Shown: one piece after another, positions 1 to 8,913 of the stretch
Position numbering within the stretch: position 1 is the first letter of the stretch
How the letters are laid out: each line of letters opens with the position of its first letter
Origin: Mucilaginibacter terrae
Lineage (GTDB): Bacteria; Bacteroidota; Bacteroidia; Sphingobacteriales; Sphingobacteriaceae
DNA length: 64,000 nt
Direction of reading: 5' to 3'
NCBI RefSeq assembly: GCF_031951985.1
Contig: NZ_JAVLVU010000001.1
Span: forward strand, 1,984,001 to 2,048,000
Notes under the pieces: model-generated
What the model was told of the DNA's origin: nothing
The model's database searches: none
What the model saw: only the letters and a program-made list of their open reading frames with translations
Position numbers and translations under genes: made by a program

Positions 1-80
1 TCGTGCCCGGCGGGTTTATCTTGCGCACAAACTTGCTGTATGCCCAGGGCAAGCAGTATAATAGGTAATAACTGTTTCAT
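1..80 (-). CDS. Secreted protein, N-terminal fragment (cut by window edge)
   Basis: Only the first 26 or so codons are inside the window. They read as a signal peptide: Met-Lys, a run of Leu/Ile/Ala, then a likely signal peptidase I site at VCA-Q, followed by a charged mature start (DKPAG). The product is therefore exported to the periplasm or beyond. It is divergent from the M28 peptidase with about 126 bp between the two starts. Function cannot be inferred from this fragment. Confidence 0.6.
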   Translation of the reverse strand, partial: MKQLLPIILLALGIQQVCAQDKPAGH

Positions 81-206
81 AATTGGTTATGATAAAGTTA
101 GGCATTAATCATTGGCATAGGCAACCGCACGCCAGCTGTGTAACAGCAATTTTGTGTAACAACAGCGTGACTTTCAGTTCATACGCCCTTTACTTATATT
201 GGCTGT

Positions 207-1763
207 ATGAAACTATTAAACTCACTGACCTTTGTACCCGCCGTGGCATTGCTGTTAACAGCAGGTGCGGCACAAGCGCAAAACAGCGTTATCGACCAGA
301 TTGTTAAGGAAGGTAACGAGAACTCGCAACTCGAAAAACTCGCTCACGAACTTATAGACGGCGTTGGCCCGCGTTTGGTGGGCACTCCGCAAATGCTTAA
401 AGCCAATGAATGGGCACTTGCCAAATACAAGGGCTGGGGCATTAGCGCCCGGAACGAAAAATGGGGCGAATGGCGCGGCTGGGAACGCGGTATATCGCAC
501 ATTGACATGGTTTATCCGCGTGTAAAATCATTAGAAGGTACCCAACTTGCCTGGAGCCCAAGCATGGGCAACAAAACCGTAACAGCCGAACTGGTTATCC
601 TGCCCGACCTGGCCGATTCAGCGGCTTACCAAGCCTGGTTACCTGCAGTAAAAGGCAAATTTGTAATGATATCTATGCCGCAGCCTACCGGCCGCCCCGA
701 TTATAACTGGAAAGAATTTTCTACCAAAGAATCATTCGACAAAATGACGGCTGCCCGCACGGCTCAAACCACTGCCTGGGCTAACCGCATTAAAAAAACC
801 GGTTACACTACCCGCACATTGCCAATCATATTAGAAAATGCCGGAGCAGCCGCCATCATTACCTCTAACTGGTCGGCAGGGTTTGGGGTTGATAAAATAT
901 TTAGCGCTTATACTAAAAAAGCACCAACGGTTGATATTGCTTTGGAAGATTACGGCCTATTATACCGCTTAACCGAATCGGGTAACAAACCTAAGATCAG
1001 TGTGCATACCGAATCGAAAGAACTGGGTGTAGTACCAACCTATAACACCCTGGCCGAAATTAAAGGCAGCTCAAAAGCTGATGAATATGTAATGCTATCG
1101 GCACACTTTGACTCGTGGGATGGTGGCACCGGCGCTACCGATAACGGCACCGGCACCTTAACTATGATGGAAGCCATGCGCATCCTTAAAAAAGTATATC
1201 CTAAGCCAAAACGTACCATATTGGTAGGCCACTGGGGCAGCGAAGAAGAAGGCCTGAACGGCTCACGTGCTTTTGTTGAAGATCACCCCGAAATTGTAAA
1301 AAACCTGCAAGCCCTGTTTAACCAGGATAACGGCACCGGCCGCGTAGTAAACATTGGCGGCCAAGGCTATGCTAAAGCAGGCGACTATATAACCCGCTGG
1401 TTAAAACCTGTACCATCGTACATCCGCGATTCCATTAAAACCAGCTTCCCGGGCATCCCTGGTGCAGGAGGCTCTGACTTTGCCTCGTTTGTAGCTGTGG
1501 GCGCTCCGGGCTTCTCTTTAGGCTCGTTAGGCTGGAGCTATGGTAATTATACCTGGCACACCAACCGCGATACCTATGATAAAATAGTGTTTGATGATGT
1601 ACGCAAAAATGCCATCCTTACTGCTATCCTTATTTACATGGCCAGCGAAGACCCAGAAAGAACATCAACCGAAAGAGCACCATTGGGTAACAATCCACGT
1701 ACCGGCCAGCCAATGAAATGGCCTGAGCAGGTAAAAGCTACCCGTCGCGGCGGTATCGAATAA
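207..1763 (+). CDS. Secreted M28 family zinc peptidase
   Basis: Predicted exported aminopeptidase/carboxypeptidase of the M28 clan (co-catalytic di-zinc), 518 aa. A signal peptide ends near AQA-Q (residue 24-25). A PA-like insert occupies the middle third. The metallopeptidase core shows HFDSWDGG (about H300), TDNGTG (D312), GSEEEG (about E346-347), FNQDN (D374) and a late YTWHTN histidine, matching the five expected Zn ligands and the catalytic Glu. Length and motif order are typical for Bacteroidota members, so it is probably active. Substrate is unknown. It is a single-gene unit followed by a strong terminator. Confidence 0.9.
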   Translation: MKLLNSLTFVPAVALLLTAGAAQAQNSVIDQIVKEGNENSQLEKLAHELIDGVGPRLVGTPQMLKANEWALAKYKGWGISARNEKWGEWRGWERGISHIDMVYPRVKSLEGTQLAWSPSMGNKTVTAELVILPDLADSAAYQAWLPAVKGKFVMISMPQPTGRPDYNWKEFSTKESFDKMTAARTAQTTAWANRIKKTGYTTRTLPIILENAGAAAIITSNWSAGFGVDKIFSAYTKKAPTVDIALEDYGLLYRLTESGNKPKISVHTESKELGVVPTYNTLAEIKGSSKADEYVMLSAHFDSWDGGTGATDNGTGTLTMMEAMRILKKVYPKPKRTILVGHWGSEEEGLNGSRAFVEDHPEIVKNLQALFNQDNGTGRVVNIGGQGYAKAGDYITRWLKPVPSYIRDSIKTSFPGIPGAGGSDFASFVAVGAPGFSLGSLGWSYGNYTWHTNRDTYDKIVFDDVRKNAILTAILIYMASEDPERTSTERAPLGNNPRTGQPMKWPEQVKATRRGGIE

Positions 1764-1794
1764 TAATTTATCCTACTAAAGACTTTATCTGCAG

Positions 1795-1826
1795 GCGGGC
1801 GTTCATTTGGAGCGCCCGCTTTTTTA
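1795..1826 (+). terminator. Rho-independent terminator after M28 peptidase
   Basis: A 7-bp GC stem (GCGGGCG / CGCCCGC) with an 11-nt loop is followed by six T. It lies 31 bp after the stop codon. Confidence 0.85.
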
Positions 1827-1997
1827 TTATTAAATCTTCACAATTTTTTTACAATAATTAAGCCCCTTTGAACGCATAGAGGCAAGATTGTACAAGAGCT
1901 TGTAAACATGATACACTAAAGCCATTTGTTCATGGCAGATATTTGAATGAATATCCAATTATAGCGTAAAGCACAATCTTGTTATACACTTATTAAA

Positions 1998-3635
1998 ATG
2001 AGTAAAAAAGTATTAAGTACCATGGCCTTCATGGCTGTACTGGCTACTGCTAAAGCACAGTATCCTGTTATTCCGCCGGCGGTACAGGCCAAGGCCGATT
2101 CGGCTTTGGAGGTTGAAAAACGATTGAGCGATAAAGCTTTTGAAAAAGCCCAAGCCATTATTAAAGCCGATGAAGCCAAAGGCAAACCCTACATACCATG
2201 GGCAGCAAAACCATCTGATTTACCCCAGGCTAAAATCCATGCGTTTCCGGGCGCCGAAGGTGGCGGCGCTTTTACAGCGGGTGGCCGCGGGGGTAAAATA
2301 TTCGTGGTAACCAGCCTGGCCGACCGTGGCGCAGGTACCTTCCGTGAGGCTTGCGAGCAGGGTGGCGCGCGTATTATTGTATTTAACGTAGCGGGTATTA
2401 TCAAGCTCACAAGCCCGGTAATTATTCGTGCGCCATATGTTACTATTGCAGGGCAAACCGCACCGGGTGATGGTATTTGCATTGCCGGCGAATCGGTTTG
2501 GATCGATACCCATGATGTGGTTATCCGCTATATGCGCTTTCGTCGTGGAGCTACCGATGTGGCCCGCCGTGATGATGGTTTAGGTGGCAACCCGGTGGGT
2601 AATATTATTATCGACCACGTTTCGGCAAGCTGGGGATTAGACGAAAATATGTCGCTTTACCGCCACGTGTACGACCGTGGAGGCAGTAAGCAGGAAAAAC
2701 TGCCTACGGTGAATATCACCATCCAAAACTCTATTTTCTCCGAAGCATTAGATACATATAACCACGCCTTTGGCAGCACCATTGGGGGCTTAAATAGTAC
2801 GTTTATGCGTAATCTATGGGCTAACAATATTGCCCGTAACCCATCAGTAGGCATGTATGGCGATTTTGGCTTTGTAAACAACGTAATATTTAACTGGTGG
2901 AACCGTAGTGCCGATGGCGGCGACGATCGCTCGTTATTCAATTTCATCAACAACTACTATAAGCCGGGGCCTGTTACACCATTAGATAAGCCCATTGGTC
3001 ACCGTATTTTAAAACCCGAAGGCAGCCGCGACAAAAACCGACACACCATTTATGGCCGCGTTTATGCCAACGGAAACATAGTTGAGGGCAACGAAAAAGT
3101 AACCAAAAACAACTGGGACGGCGGTATACAAATTGGCGACATGGAAGACGCCGGCCGCTATACCGACAGCATTAAATCAACTAAGCCATTCCCAATGGCT
3201 AAGGTAAAAACCCTATCAGCGCAGGAAGCATATGATTATGTACTGGCCAATGTGGGTGCCACCCTACCCAGGCGCGATGCCGTTGATGCCCGTGTTACAC
3301 AGGTAGTTAAAACCGGAAAGATAATTTACAAAGAAGGCACTACCAATACCATTGGTAAAGAGTACATTAAGCACCGCCTACCCGATGATTCGTACAAGCA
3401 AGGCATCATCACCCACCCCGACCAGGTTGGCGGCTACCCCGAATATAAAGGAACGCCTTACAAAGACAGCGATAACGACGGCATGCCCGATAGTTACGAA
3501 ATTGCTCACGGCCTTAACCCCAAAAATGCGGCCGATGCTACTTTACCAGCTAAAAATGCCGGTGGCTACACCAACATTGAGGTTTACCTTAATAGTGTAG
3601 TGCCTTTAAGTAAGGTGGTACCTGGAGCTAAATAA
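1998..3635 (+). CDS. Secreted pectate lyase-like polysaccharide lyase (PL1 type) with C-terminal Ca-binding repeat
   Basis: A signal peptide (cleavage near AKA-Q) precedes a linker of about 55 residues rich in Ala, Lys and Glu, then a right-handed beta-helix lyase domain. The domain opens with FPGAEGGGAFTAGGRGG and continues with TSLADRGAGTFREA and IIDHVSASWGLDE, the usual landmarks of PL1-like lyases of Bacteroidota. Near the C-terminus DSDNDGMPDSYE is a thrombospondin-3/dockerin-like calcium loop. The protein probably cleaves pectin or a related uronate polymer by beta-elimination outside the cytoplasm. No pectin-use cluster surrounds it, so the substrate is open. It stands alone between two terminators. 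Confidence 0.85.
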   Translation: MSKKVLSTMAFMAVLATAKAQYPVIPPAVQAKADSALEVEKRLSDKAFEKAQAIIKADEAKGKPYIPWAAKPSDLPQAKIHAFPGAEGGGAFTAGGRGGKIFVVTSLADRGAGTFREACEQGGARIIVFNVAGIIKLTSPVIIRAPYVTIAGQTAPGDGICIAGESVWIDTHDVVIRYMRFRRGATDVARRDDGLGGNPVGNIIIDHVSASWGLDENMSLYRHVYDRGGSKQEKLPTVNITIQNSIFSEALDTYNHAFGSTIGGLNSTFMRNLWANNIARNPSVGMYGDFGFVNNVIFNWWNRSADGGDDRSLFNFINNYYKPGPVTPLDKPIGHRILKPEGSRDKNRHTIYGRVYANGNIVEGNEKVTKNNWDGGIQIGDMEDAGRYTDSIKSTKPFPMAKVKTLSAQEAYDYVLANVGATLPRRDAVDARVTQVVKTGKIIYKEGTTNTIGKEYIKHRLPDDSYKQGIITHPDQVGGYPEYKGTPYKDSDNDGMPDSYEIAHGLNPKNAADATLPAKNAGGYTNIEVYLNSVVPLSKVVPGAK

Positions 3636-3657
3636 TTAGTCAATATTAAAATTCACC

Positions 3658-3690
3658 AATCCCGGAAGTTAAAATCTCCGGGATTTTTTA
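3658..3690 (+). terminator. Rho-independent terminator after PL1 lyase
   Basis: A perfect 9-bp stem (AATCCCGGA / TCCGGGATT) with a 10-nt loop runs into a T stretch. The remainder of the 368-bp gap up to the next gene is AT-rich and holds nothing recognisable except the promoter box at 3977. Confidence 0.85.
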
Positions 3691-3976
3691 TTGTATTATT
3701 TTAGCATTTAGCCTATTCTTCTCTTGTTTGTAAAACCACGTATTTACTCCGAAATTCTTCCTTTTCTCCCGGTGTTTACCTTTTTGTAGATAAAAAACAT
3801 AATGAAGGCCGGGAAACAGTTGGTAATGTAATTATTAAGAACTTTGAACGTCAATTTATTCAATTTACAATGAGCATTGGCCCATAGCGTTTTAAAATAA
3901 CACCAGATTACAATTATATTAGAAAGAAAGTATACGGAATATTCACTACTACACCACCGCCCTCAAATTTGAACCT

Positions 3977-3984
3977 TATCTTTG
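3977..3984 (+). promoter_or_regulatory. -7 promoter box of the HipA-like/DUF3037 operon
   Basis: TATCTTTG fits the Bacteroidota -7 consensus TAnnTTTG exactly and lies 19 bp before the ATG of the kinase gene, giving a short 5' UTR. No clear -33 TTG is seen at the ideal distance. Confidence 0.55.
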
Positions 3985-4003
3985 CACTACAAGCTTGTGA
4001 TTA

Positions 4004-4801
4004 ATGAATACCACCCAACCCCAGTTGCGTACGGTGAATGTAATGCGGTATGTTACCCCCCTGCGCGAGGGCGGCTCATTACCTGCCATTGCCGAGGCCA
4101 ACGACGAATTTTTATATGTACTTAAATTCCGTGGTGCGGGCCAGGGCGTTAAAGCCCTTATTGCCGAATTAATTGGCGGTGAAATTGCACGTGCGCTCGG
4201 TTTCAGGATACCCGAAATTGTTTTTGCCAACCTTGATACCGCCTTTGGCCGTACCGAACCCGATGAGGAGATACAAGACCTGCTTAAAGCCAGCACTGGT
4301 TTAAACCTGGCGGTGCACTACCTGTCGGGCGCTATTACGTATGATGCTGTAATTACCAAATTAGACAGCCGCCTATCATCAGCCATAGTATGGTTTGATT
4401 GCCTGATCACCAACGTTGACCGTACCCCGCGCAATACCAACATGCTCATGTGGCATAAAGAACTTTGGTTAATTGACCACGGTGCCGCCCTATACTTTCA
4501 TCACTCGTGGCATAACTGGGAAGAGCAGGCCAAACGCCCTTTTGCATTGATAAAAGACCACGTGCTTTTACCATGGGCCAGCGAGTTGGAAGAAGTAGAT
4601 AAGGATTTTAAAGCTATTTTAACCGATGAACTGATACGCAACATTACCAACCTCATACCCGATGAATGGCTCATCGATGAATCATCAGATGAAACTGCCC
4701 AGCAACGCCGTGAGGTATATTACCAGTTTTTAATAACGCGCTTAGCCGCATCGCAAACTTTTGTAACCGCAGCACAACATGCAAGAGCATCACTTATTTG
4801 A
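4004..4801 (+). CDS. HipA-like kinase family protein
   Basis: 265 aa, soluble. It resembles the HipA-like protein kinase fold without the N-terminal HipA subdomain. Kinase landmarks are visible: a candidate ATP-binding Lys in YVLKFRGAGQG (about residue 46), a catalytic-loop equivalent NVDRTPRNTN (about residues 139-148) and a DFG equivalent in WLIDHG (about 157-162). All three appear intact, so an active Ser/Thr or small-molecule kinase is predicted. It overlaps the DUF3037 gene by 23 bp, so the two are probably translationally coupled. No HipB-like DNA-binding antitoxin is present, so it should not be called a HipBA toxin. Target unknown. Confidence 0.75.
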   Translation: MNTTQPQLRTVNVMRYVTPLREGGSLPAIAEANDEFLYVLKFRGAGQGVKALIAELIGGEIARALGFRIPEIVFANLDTAFGRTEPDEEIQDLLKASTGLNLAVHYLSGAITYDAVITKLDSRLSSAIVWFDCLITNVDRTPRNTNMLMWHKELWLIDHGAALYFHHSWHNWEEQAKRPFALIKDHVLLPWASELEEVDKDFKAILTDELIRNITNLIPDEWLIDESSDETAQQRREVYYQFLITRLAASQTFVTAAQHARASLI

Positions 4802-5162
4802 GTACGCCGTAATACGCGTTGTGCCAAGGGTAGAGCGCGAGGAATTTATAAACGTTGGCGTAATATTGTACTGCGCAAAACTCAAGTTTTTGCAGTGCCT
4901 GTACACGGTTGACGTTAGCAGGTTAAAAGCCTTTTGCCATTTGCTGGATATTGAAGATTTAGCTGCCAACCTGAAAGCCTTTGAGCAGATATGCAACGGC
5001 GGCAAGCATGCCGGCGCTATTGGTATGCTGGATGCAGCTTCGCGCTTCAGGTGGTTAACAGCCACACGGAGTACGGTAGTGCAGGCATCTAAAGTGCATC
5101 CGGGGTTTAGTGCCAATCCTTCGGCAACATTATTGCGGTTACATGAGCAACTGGTACTGTAA
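4779..5162 (+). CDS. DUF3037 family protein, partner of HipA-like kinase
   Basis: 127 aa. The N-terminus (FEYAVIRVVPRVEREEFINVG) is characteristic of DUF3037, a small family that occurs beside HipA-like kinases. It starts inside the last 23 bases of the kinase gene. There is no signal peptide, membrane segment or DNA-binding motif. A role as substrate, inhibitor or specificity subunit of the kinase is inference from the fixed gene pairing. The MOSC gene follows after 15 bp and may be in the same transcript. Confidence 0.75.
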   Translation: MQEHHLFEYAVIRVVPRVEREEFINVGVILYCAKLKFLQCLYTVDVSRLKAFCHLLDIEDLAANLKAFEQICNGGKHAGAIGMLDAASRFRWLTATRSTVVQASKVHPGFSANPSATLLRLHEQLVL

Positions 5163-5177
5163 ATCCGGTCTTACATC

Positions 5178-5687
5178 ATGAAGCTATCGCCAAATTCGCC
5201 CCTGCAAAAACTCATGGATACCATGCCCCAACAAGGCATAGTAACCTGGATAGGCATCAGGCCCAAACGCAAGGCCCCGCTCCTGTCGCTAAACAAGGTA
5301 GAAGCCCTTACACTCAAAGGGCTTGCAGGCGACCATTTTTCGGGTTCGGCAACCAGCAAACGGCAAATAACGCTTATACAGCATGAGCATATAGCTCTGA
5401 TTGCCTCGGTTATGCAACAAGAAGATCTTTCGCCCGGTTTGCTGCGCCGTAATGTGGTTGTTAAAGGAATAAACCTGCATGCTTTTAAAGACCGGCGGTT
5501 TTGGGTAGGCAACGCGCTTTTGGAATACACCGGCGAGTGCCATCCGTGCTCGCGTATGGAAGATGTTTTAGGCCCGGGTGGTTATAATGCTGTACGTGGG
5601 CATGGCGGTATTACGGCACGCATTATTCAGGGTGGAGAAATTGTTGTGGGCGATGTTGTAATTATAAAAAGCAGCCCTTCTTATTAA
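5178..5687 (+). CDS. MOSC domain protein
   Basis: 169 aa with a single MOSC (molybdenum cofactor sulfurase C-terminal) domain: GLAGDHFSG near the middle, then YTGECHPCSRM containing the conserved Cys proposed to handle sulfur or bind the cofactor, and a GHGGITARIIQGG end. MOSC proteins of this size (YiiM/YuaD type) act in Mo-cofactor-linked reduction or sulfur transfer. No molybdenum genes are nearby, so the substrate is unknown. It lies 15 bp after DUF3037. Confidence 0.85.
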   Translation: MKLSPNSPLQKLMDTMPQQGIVTWIGIRPKRKAPLLSLNKVEALTLKGLAGDHFSGSATSKRQITLIQHEHIALIASVMQQEDLSPGLLRRNVVVKGINLHAFKDRRFWVGNALLEYTGECHPCSRMEDVLGPGGYNAVRGHGGITARIIQGGEIVVGDVVIIKSSPSY

Positions 5688-5752
5688 ATACCCATAAGTC
5701 AATTTATCATTTTACAATTGCAATGCGTTTTTAACGCAATACATAACCCATA

Positions 5753-6331
5753 ATGTCACAAAACATCAACATATTAAAAACCGAAGTTTTATCAAATAAT
5801 TGGTACACTCTTCGTAAAGTAACTTACGAATATATAAAACCCGATGGCAGCATACAAACCCAGGAACGCGAAGCTTATGACCGTGGTAACGGTGCTACCA
5901 TACTGCTGTATAATCAACAACAAAGCACAGTAATTTTAACCCGCCAGTTCAGGCTGCCTACTTATTTAAATAATAACAGCACCGGAATGCTCATTGAAGC
6001 ATGCGCCGGTTTACTGGATAAAGACAATCCTGAAGACTGCATTCGCCGCGAAACCGAAGAAGAAACCGGCTACCTGATAACCGATGTGCGCAAAATATTC
6101 GAAGCATACATGTCGCCCGGTTCGGTTACCGAAATTTTACATTTTTTTGTTGCCGAATATACCAAAGACATGAAAGTGCATGATGGAGGCGGTGTAGAAC
6201 ACGAACAGGAAAACATTGAAGTATTGGAATTAAGTATTGATAAAGCCATGACTATGATTACCACCGGCGAAATTAAAGACGCCAAAACTATTATGCTGCT
6301 GCAGTACGTTAAACTTAATCAAATACTTTAA
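5753..6331 (+). CDS. nudK: Nudix hydrolase, GDP-mannose pyrophosphatase NudK type
   Basis: 192 aa. The Nudix box region reads AGLLDKDNPEDCIRRETEEE followed by TGY, with the REtxEExG core and the short insertion typical of NudK. The preceding VILTRQFRLPTY and the long N-terminal beta domain also fit the dimeric ADP-ribose/GDP-mannose class. It predicts hydrolysis of GDP-mannose to GMP and mannose-1-phosphate. Its stop codon directly abuts the ATG of the next gene, so the two form an operon. Confidence 0.85.
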   Translation: MSQNINILKTEVLSNNWYTLRKVTYEYIKPDGSIQTQEREAYDRGNGATILLYNQQQSTVILTRQFRLPTYLNNNSTGMLIEACAGLLDKDNPEDCIRRETEEETGYLITDVRKIFEAYMSPGSVTEILHFFVAEYTKDMKVHDGGGVEHEQENIEVLELSIDKAMTMITTGEIKDAKTIMLLQYVKLNQIL

Positions 6332-6709
6332 ATGCCATCCACTCAAAAATCATTAATGATACTGGTTGCCGGGCCATACCGCTCGGGGACTAACGACGAT
6401 CCTGAATTGATACATGCCAACGTAAAAGCCATGACCGATACCGCCCTGGCACTTTATCGTATAGGTCACCTGCCTGTTTTGGGCGAATGGTTTGCCCTGC
6501 CGCTTATTGAAGCCGCCGGTTCAAAACAAATTGGCGACGATGCTTTTAACGAGATATTTCACCCGGTAGCCATACAACTCATTAGCCATTGTGATGCCGT
6601 TTTGCGCATAGGCGGCCCATCGGCCGGTGCCGATGAGATGGTGAACACCGGCAAGGCCCACAACAAAACTATATTTTACAACTTTGATGATATTCCAAAG
6701 CTGAAATAA
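6332..6709 (+). CDS. DUF4406 / nucleoside deoxyribosyltransferase-like protein
   Basis: 125 aa, starting on the base after the nudK stop codon. It has the Rossmann-like opening ILVAGPYRSG, a middle HLPVLGEWFALPLIE and a GGPSAGADEMV segment, as in DUF4406 and 2-deoxyribosyltransferase-like proteins that bind nucleotides. The immediate coupling to nudK suggests a shared nucleotide-sugar or nucleotide clean-up role, which is inference. Confidence 0.65.
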   Translation: MPSTQKSLMILVAGPYRSGTNDDPELIHANVKAMTDTALALYRIGHLPVLGEWFALPLIEAAGSKQIGDDAFNEIFHPVAIQLISHCDAVLRIGGPSAGADEMVNTGKAHNKTIFYNFDDIPKLK

Positions 6710-6743
6710 GTTTTAGTTACTACCATTGTTTTGTAAACACAAG

Positions 6744-6773
6744 AGGCCGGCTTTAAAAAAACCGGCCTTTTTT
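6744..6773 (+). terminator. Terminator after nudK operon
   Basis: A 7-bp stem AGGCCGG / CCGGCCT is followed by six T. Confidence 0.85.
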
Positions 6774-6964
6774 AGTGGCATGGATTTACTTAACGCACAG
6801 AAACTTTTAAACCAGGGAGCTCCATGATAAAAGCTGGCGCAGTCAAAAAACCCTCAATAAAGCACTTGCCCAGTGGCAGCAGCGCACTTCTGCTTTATGA
6901 GTTTGCTATTAACAAACTATACGTATTTTTCTGCGTTGTATAATTAATCAATTAAAAATTAATT

Positions 6965-7138
6965 ATGGACCATACAGAATACATTGGCAACCCCGACAGA
7001 GACCATATCAATATTCACGAAAACTACGAAGTAGAATATTGGTCTAAAAAGTTTAGCGTAAATCCTGAACAATTAAGACAAGCAGTAAAACAAGTAGGTA
7101 CTACAGTAACCGCTGTAAAAGAATACTTCAGCAAATAA
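6965..7138 (+). CDS. DUF3606 small protein
   Basis: 57 aa. The sequence HINIHENYEVEYWSKKF followed by a VNPEQLRQAVKQVG helix matches DUF3606, a family of short cytoplasmic proteins with a basic-acidic helical fold that is common in soil Proteobacteria and Bacteroidota. It is monocistronic. The 190 bp before it hold only a weak imperfect palindrome (6858-6899). Function is unknown; family members are often linked to stress, but nothing here proves that. Confidence 0.75.
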   Translation: MDHTEYIGNPDRDHINIHENYEVEYWSKKFSVNPEQLRQAVKQVGTTVTAVKEYFSK

Positions 7139-7205
7139 AGTTCTCAAAAAAGCGAATAGCGTATTTAAATAACAGGTAAAACATTTGTCTTTGATTAATA
7201 TATAT

Positions 7206-7313
7206 TTGAAAGACAAACCTTACCTATCCGTTGCTGTAATAGCATTGCTGTGTGCCTGCAAAGGTTCGCCAAAAGCAAAAAACAAAACGAAGAGTGCCGG
7301 GCAAGAGCTATAA
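7206..7313 (+). CDS. Possible tiny lipoprotein (TTG start)
   Basis: A 35-codon frame reads as a lipoprotein precursor: KDK, a hydrophobic stretch VAVIALL, then the lipobox LCAC-K, followed by a Lys-rich tail. A TTG start is needed here, or another TTG five codons upstream. The lipobox is persuasive but the length and start are weak. Confidence 0.3.
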   Translation: MKDKPYLSVAVIALLCACKGSPKAKNKTKSAGQEL

Positions 7314-7409
7314 TTTGCAGTACATCCGCATTAAAATTAAATCATAATAACAAACACCAACTATTGGCACCTACACGTCCAAATGCAGTATTTATGCCGT
7401 TGGTATTTA

Positions 7410-8837
7410 TTAATTAACTACAAACTTTTGTACAGCAATAACATCTCCCTTGCTTCCGTAGTCAGTTTTTCTCTTGTCCGACCATTTACTGTGTTCGCCC
7501 AAAACAGTGAGCGTTAAGGTATAATTTGCTTTGGGCAAAACCGGGCTTAAAAATTTCAATGCCGTTACCTTGTATTTGCTGTACATATCAATCATGGCCG
7601 AGGCTACAATTTTGCCTTTATGATTTGTAACATCAACCATGGCATATCCTCCATCAGGATTTGATATACCGTACATAAAAACTTGTTTACCGCTAAATTG
7701 AAGGGTAAAAGTATCGCCCTTACTGCCCGATTGAAGTACCGGTAAGTTCTCATCGGATGCATGCTCCCATTGGCCTTTACAAATAATAGATTTATGAACG
7801 GCGGTAATGGTTTTGCCTGTAATTGCACCCGGAGATGCCGCCCCTGTACCTGTATTAATTTTCCAGGCTGCCTGATACCCGGCCATAGATAGCGTATTGC
7901 CCGAAACGGTAAGCGGCTGCCAAACATAAGTAGCTGCCGATGCCTGGTTAGGGTATGACCACCTGTCGCCCATGAATATAAAAGTGGTATCTTTTGTGCC
8001 TTCAATAGGTAACACAAAAGTAGTTTGCGAATTCCAGGTGAGTGTACCTTCGGGAGCGAATAGTCCGTGTGCCGTCCACGGTCCTTTGAGCGATGTGGCA
8101 GTATAATAAAAGTTATCGTTACGCTCCCAACTGGTTAAGTTAGAGGCCAGCCAAAAGTATACGCCGTTATTTTTAAATATGGCCGGAGACTCGCTCCCGG
8201 GCCATTTATTGTCCACTACTTGTTCGGTTATGCTTTTGTAATCATCGGCCAGTTTAAATAATAAGCCCCCGTGCAACAACACATAACCTGCTCCATCGGT
8301 GTCCTGATAGGTACCCATATCCCATTTGCGAATGGGTTTACCATTAAACAACAATGCGCCTTTAAAAACGTACGGACCGACAATTGTTTTGGAGGTAGCA
8401 TACCCAACAAACTGGTCTTTATAAGATATGTCGTCGGCGTGCATAAACATTACATACTCGCCGGTTTTAGGGCATTTCATTACCTTAACCCTTTCTCCCA
8501 CCCTATTTAACCCCAGTTTACCCGAATCCTGAACAGGTAATGCCAGGCTTTCAAACTTCCAGTTGTATAAATCGGTTGATGAGTAGCAGTTAAACCCTGC
8601 AAAGGCATTGCTTTGATCAGTGTGCTTTTCGCCAAATAAATAATATTTACTACCCTCTTTGATAATGCCACCACCATGGGCACTCACTACACTGCCCCTA
8701 TCATCAAACCAGGGCACGCCCGAATATATAGCGGTTTGCTTTTGAGCCGATGATTTGTAGAATGATAACATCAACGCAAGCATCAATACCATACGTACAA
8801 CCTTTGGCAACGTATAGTTGAGCAGTAACAGGTTCAT
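7410..8837 (-). CDS. Secreted GH43-like glycoside hydrolase
   Basis: 475 aa with an N-terminal hydrophobic signal (cleavage near SSA-Q). The five-bladed propeller starts with WFDDRGSVVSAHGGGII, as in the exo-beta-1,3-galactanase/arabinofuranosidase subfamilies of GH43. It continues with YYLFGEKH, KWDMGTYQDTDG and WPGSESPAIF, the last carrying the likely acid Glu. A C-terminal beta-sandwich of about 130 residues looks like a carbohydrate-binding module. It probably trims galactan or arabinogalactan side chains outside the cytoplasm. It is monocistronic with no susC/D neighbours. The start is uncertain by up to 15 codons. Confidence 0.8.
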   Translation of the reverse strand: MNLLLLNYTLPKVVRMVLMLALMLSFYKSSAQKQTAIYSGVPWFDDRGSVVSAHGGGIIKEGSKYYLFGEKHTDQSNAFAGFNCYSSTDLYNWKFESLALPVQDSGKLGLNRVGERVKVMKCPKTGEYVMFMHADDISYKDQFVGYATSKTIVGPYVFKGALLFNGKPIRKWDMGTYQDTDGAGYVLLHGGLLFKLADDYKSITEQVVDNKWPGSESPAIFKNNGVYFWLASNLTSWERNDNFYYTATSLKGPWTAHGLFAPEGTLTWNSQTTFVLPIEGTKDTTFIFMGDRWSYPNQASAATYVWQPLTVSGNTLSMAGYQAAWKINTGTGAASPGAITGKTITAVHKSIICKGQWEHASDENLPVLQSGSKGDTFTLQFSGKQVFMYGISNPDGGYAMVDVTNHKGKIVASAMIDMYSKYKVTALKFLSPVLPKANYTLTLTVLGEHSKWSDKRKTDYGSKGDVIAVQKFVVN

Positions 8838-8913
8838 ATTTTGCAGTATAATTGGTTTTGCTAAAATATGGCACCGGGTTTAAGCCGTTGTCATGCTCTG
8901 TCCTGTTATAAAG

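Noticed and set aside
4004..5162. Calling the kinase pair a HipBA toxin-antitoxin system
   Set aside because: No helix-turn-helix HipB-like protein is present and the kinase lacks the HipA N-terminal domain; DUF3037 has no DNA-binding motif.
7410..8837. A polysaccharide utilisation locus around the glycosidases
   Set aside because: GH43, GH42, GH20, GH78 and PL1 genes lie 5-20 kb apart and no susC/D or hybrid sensor is near them.
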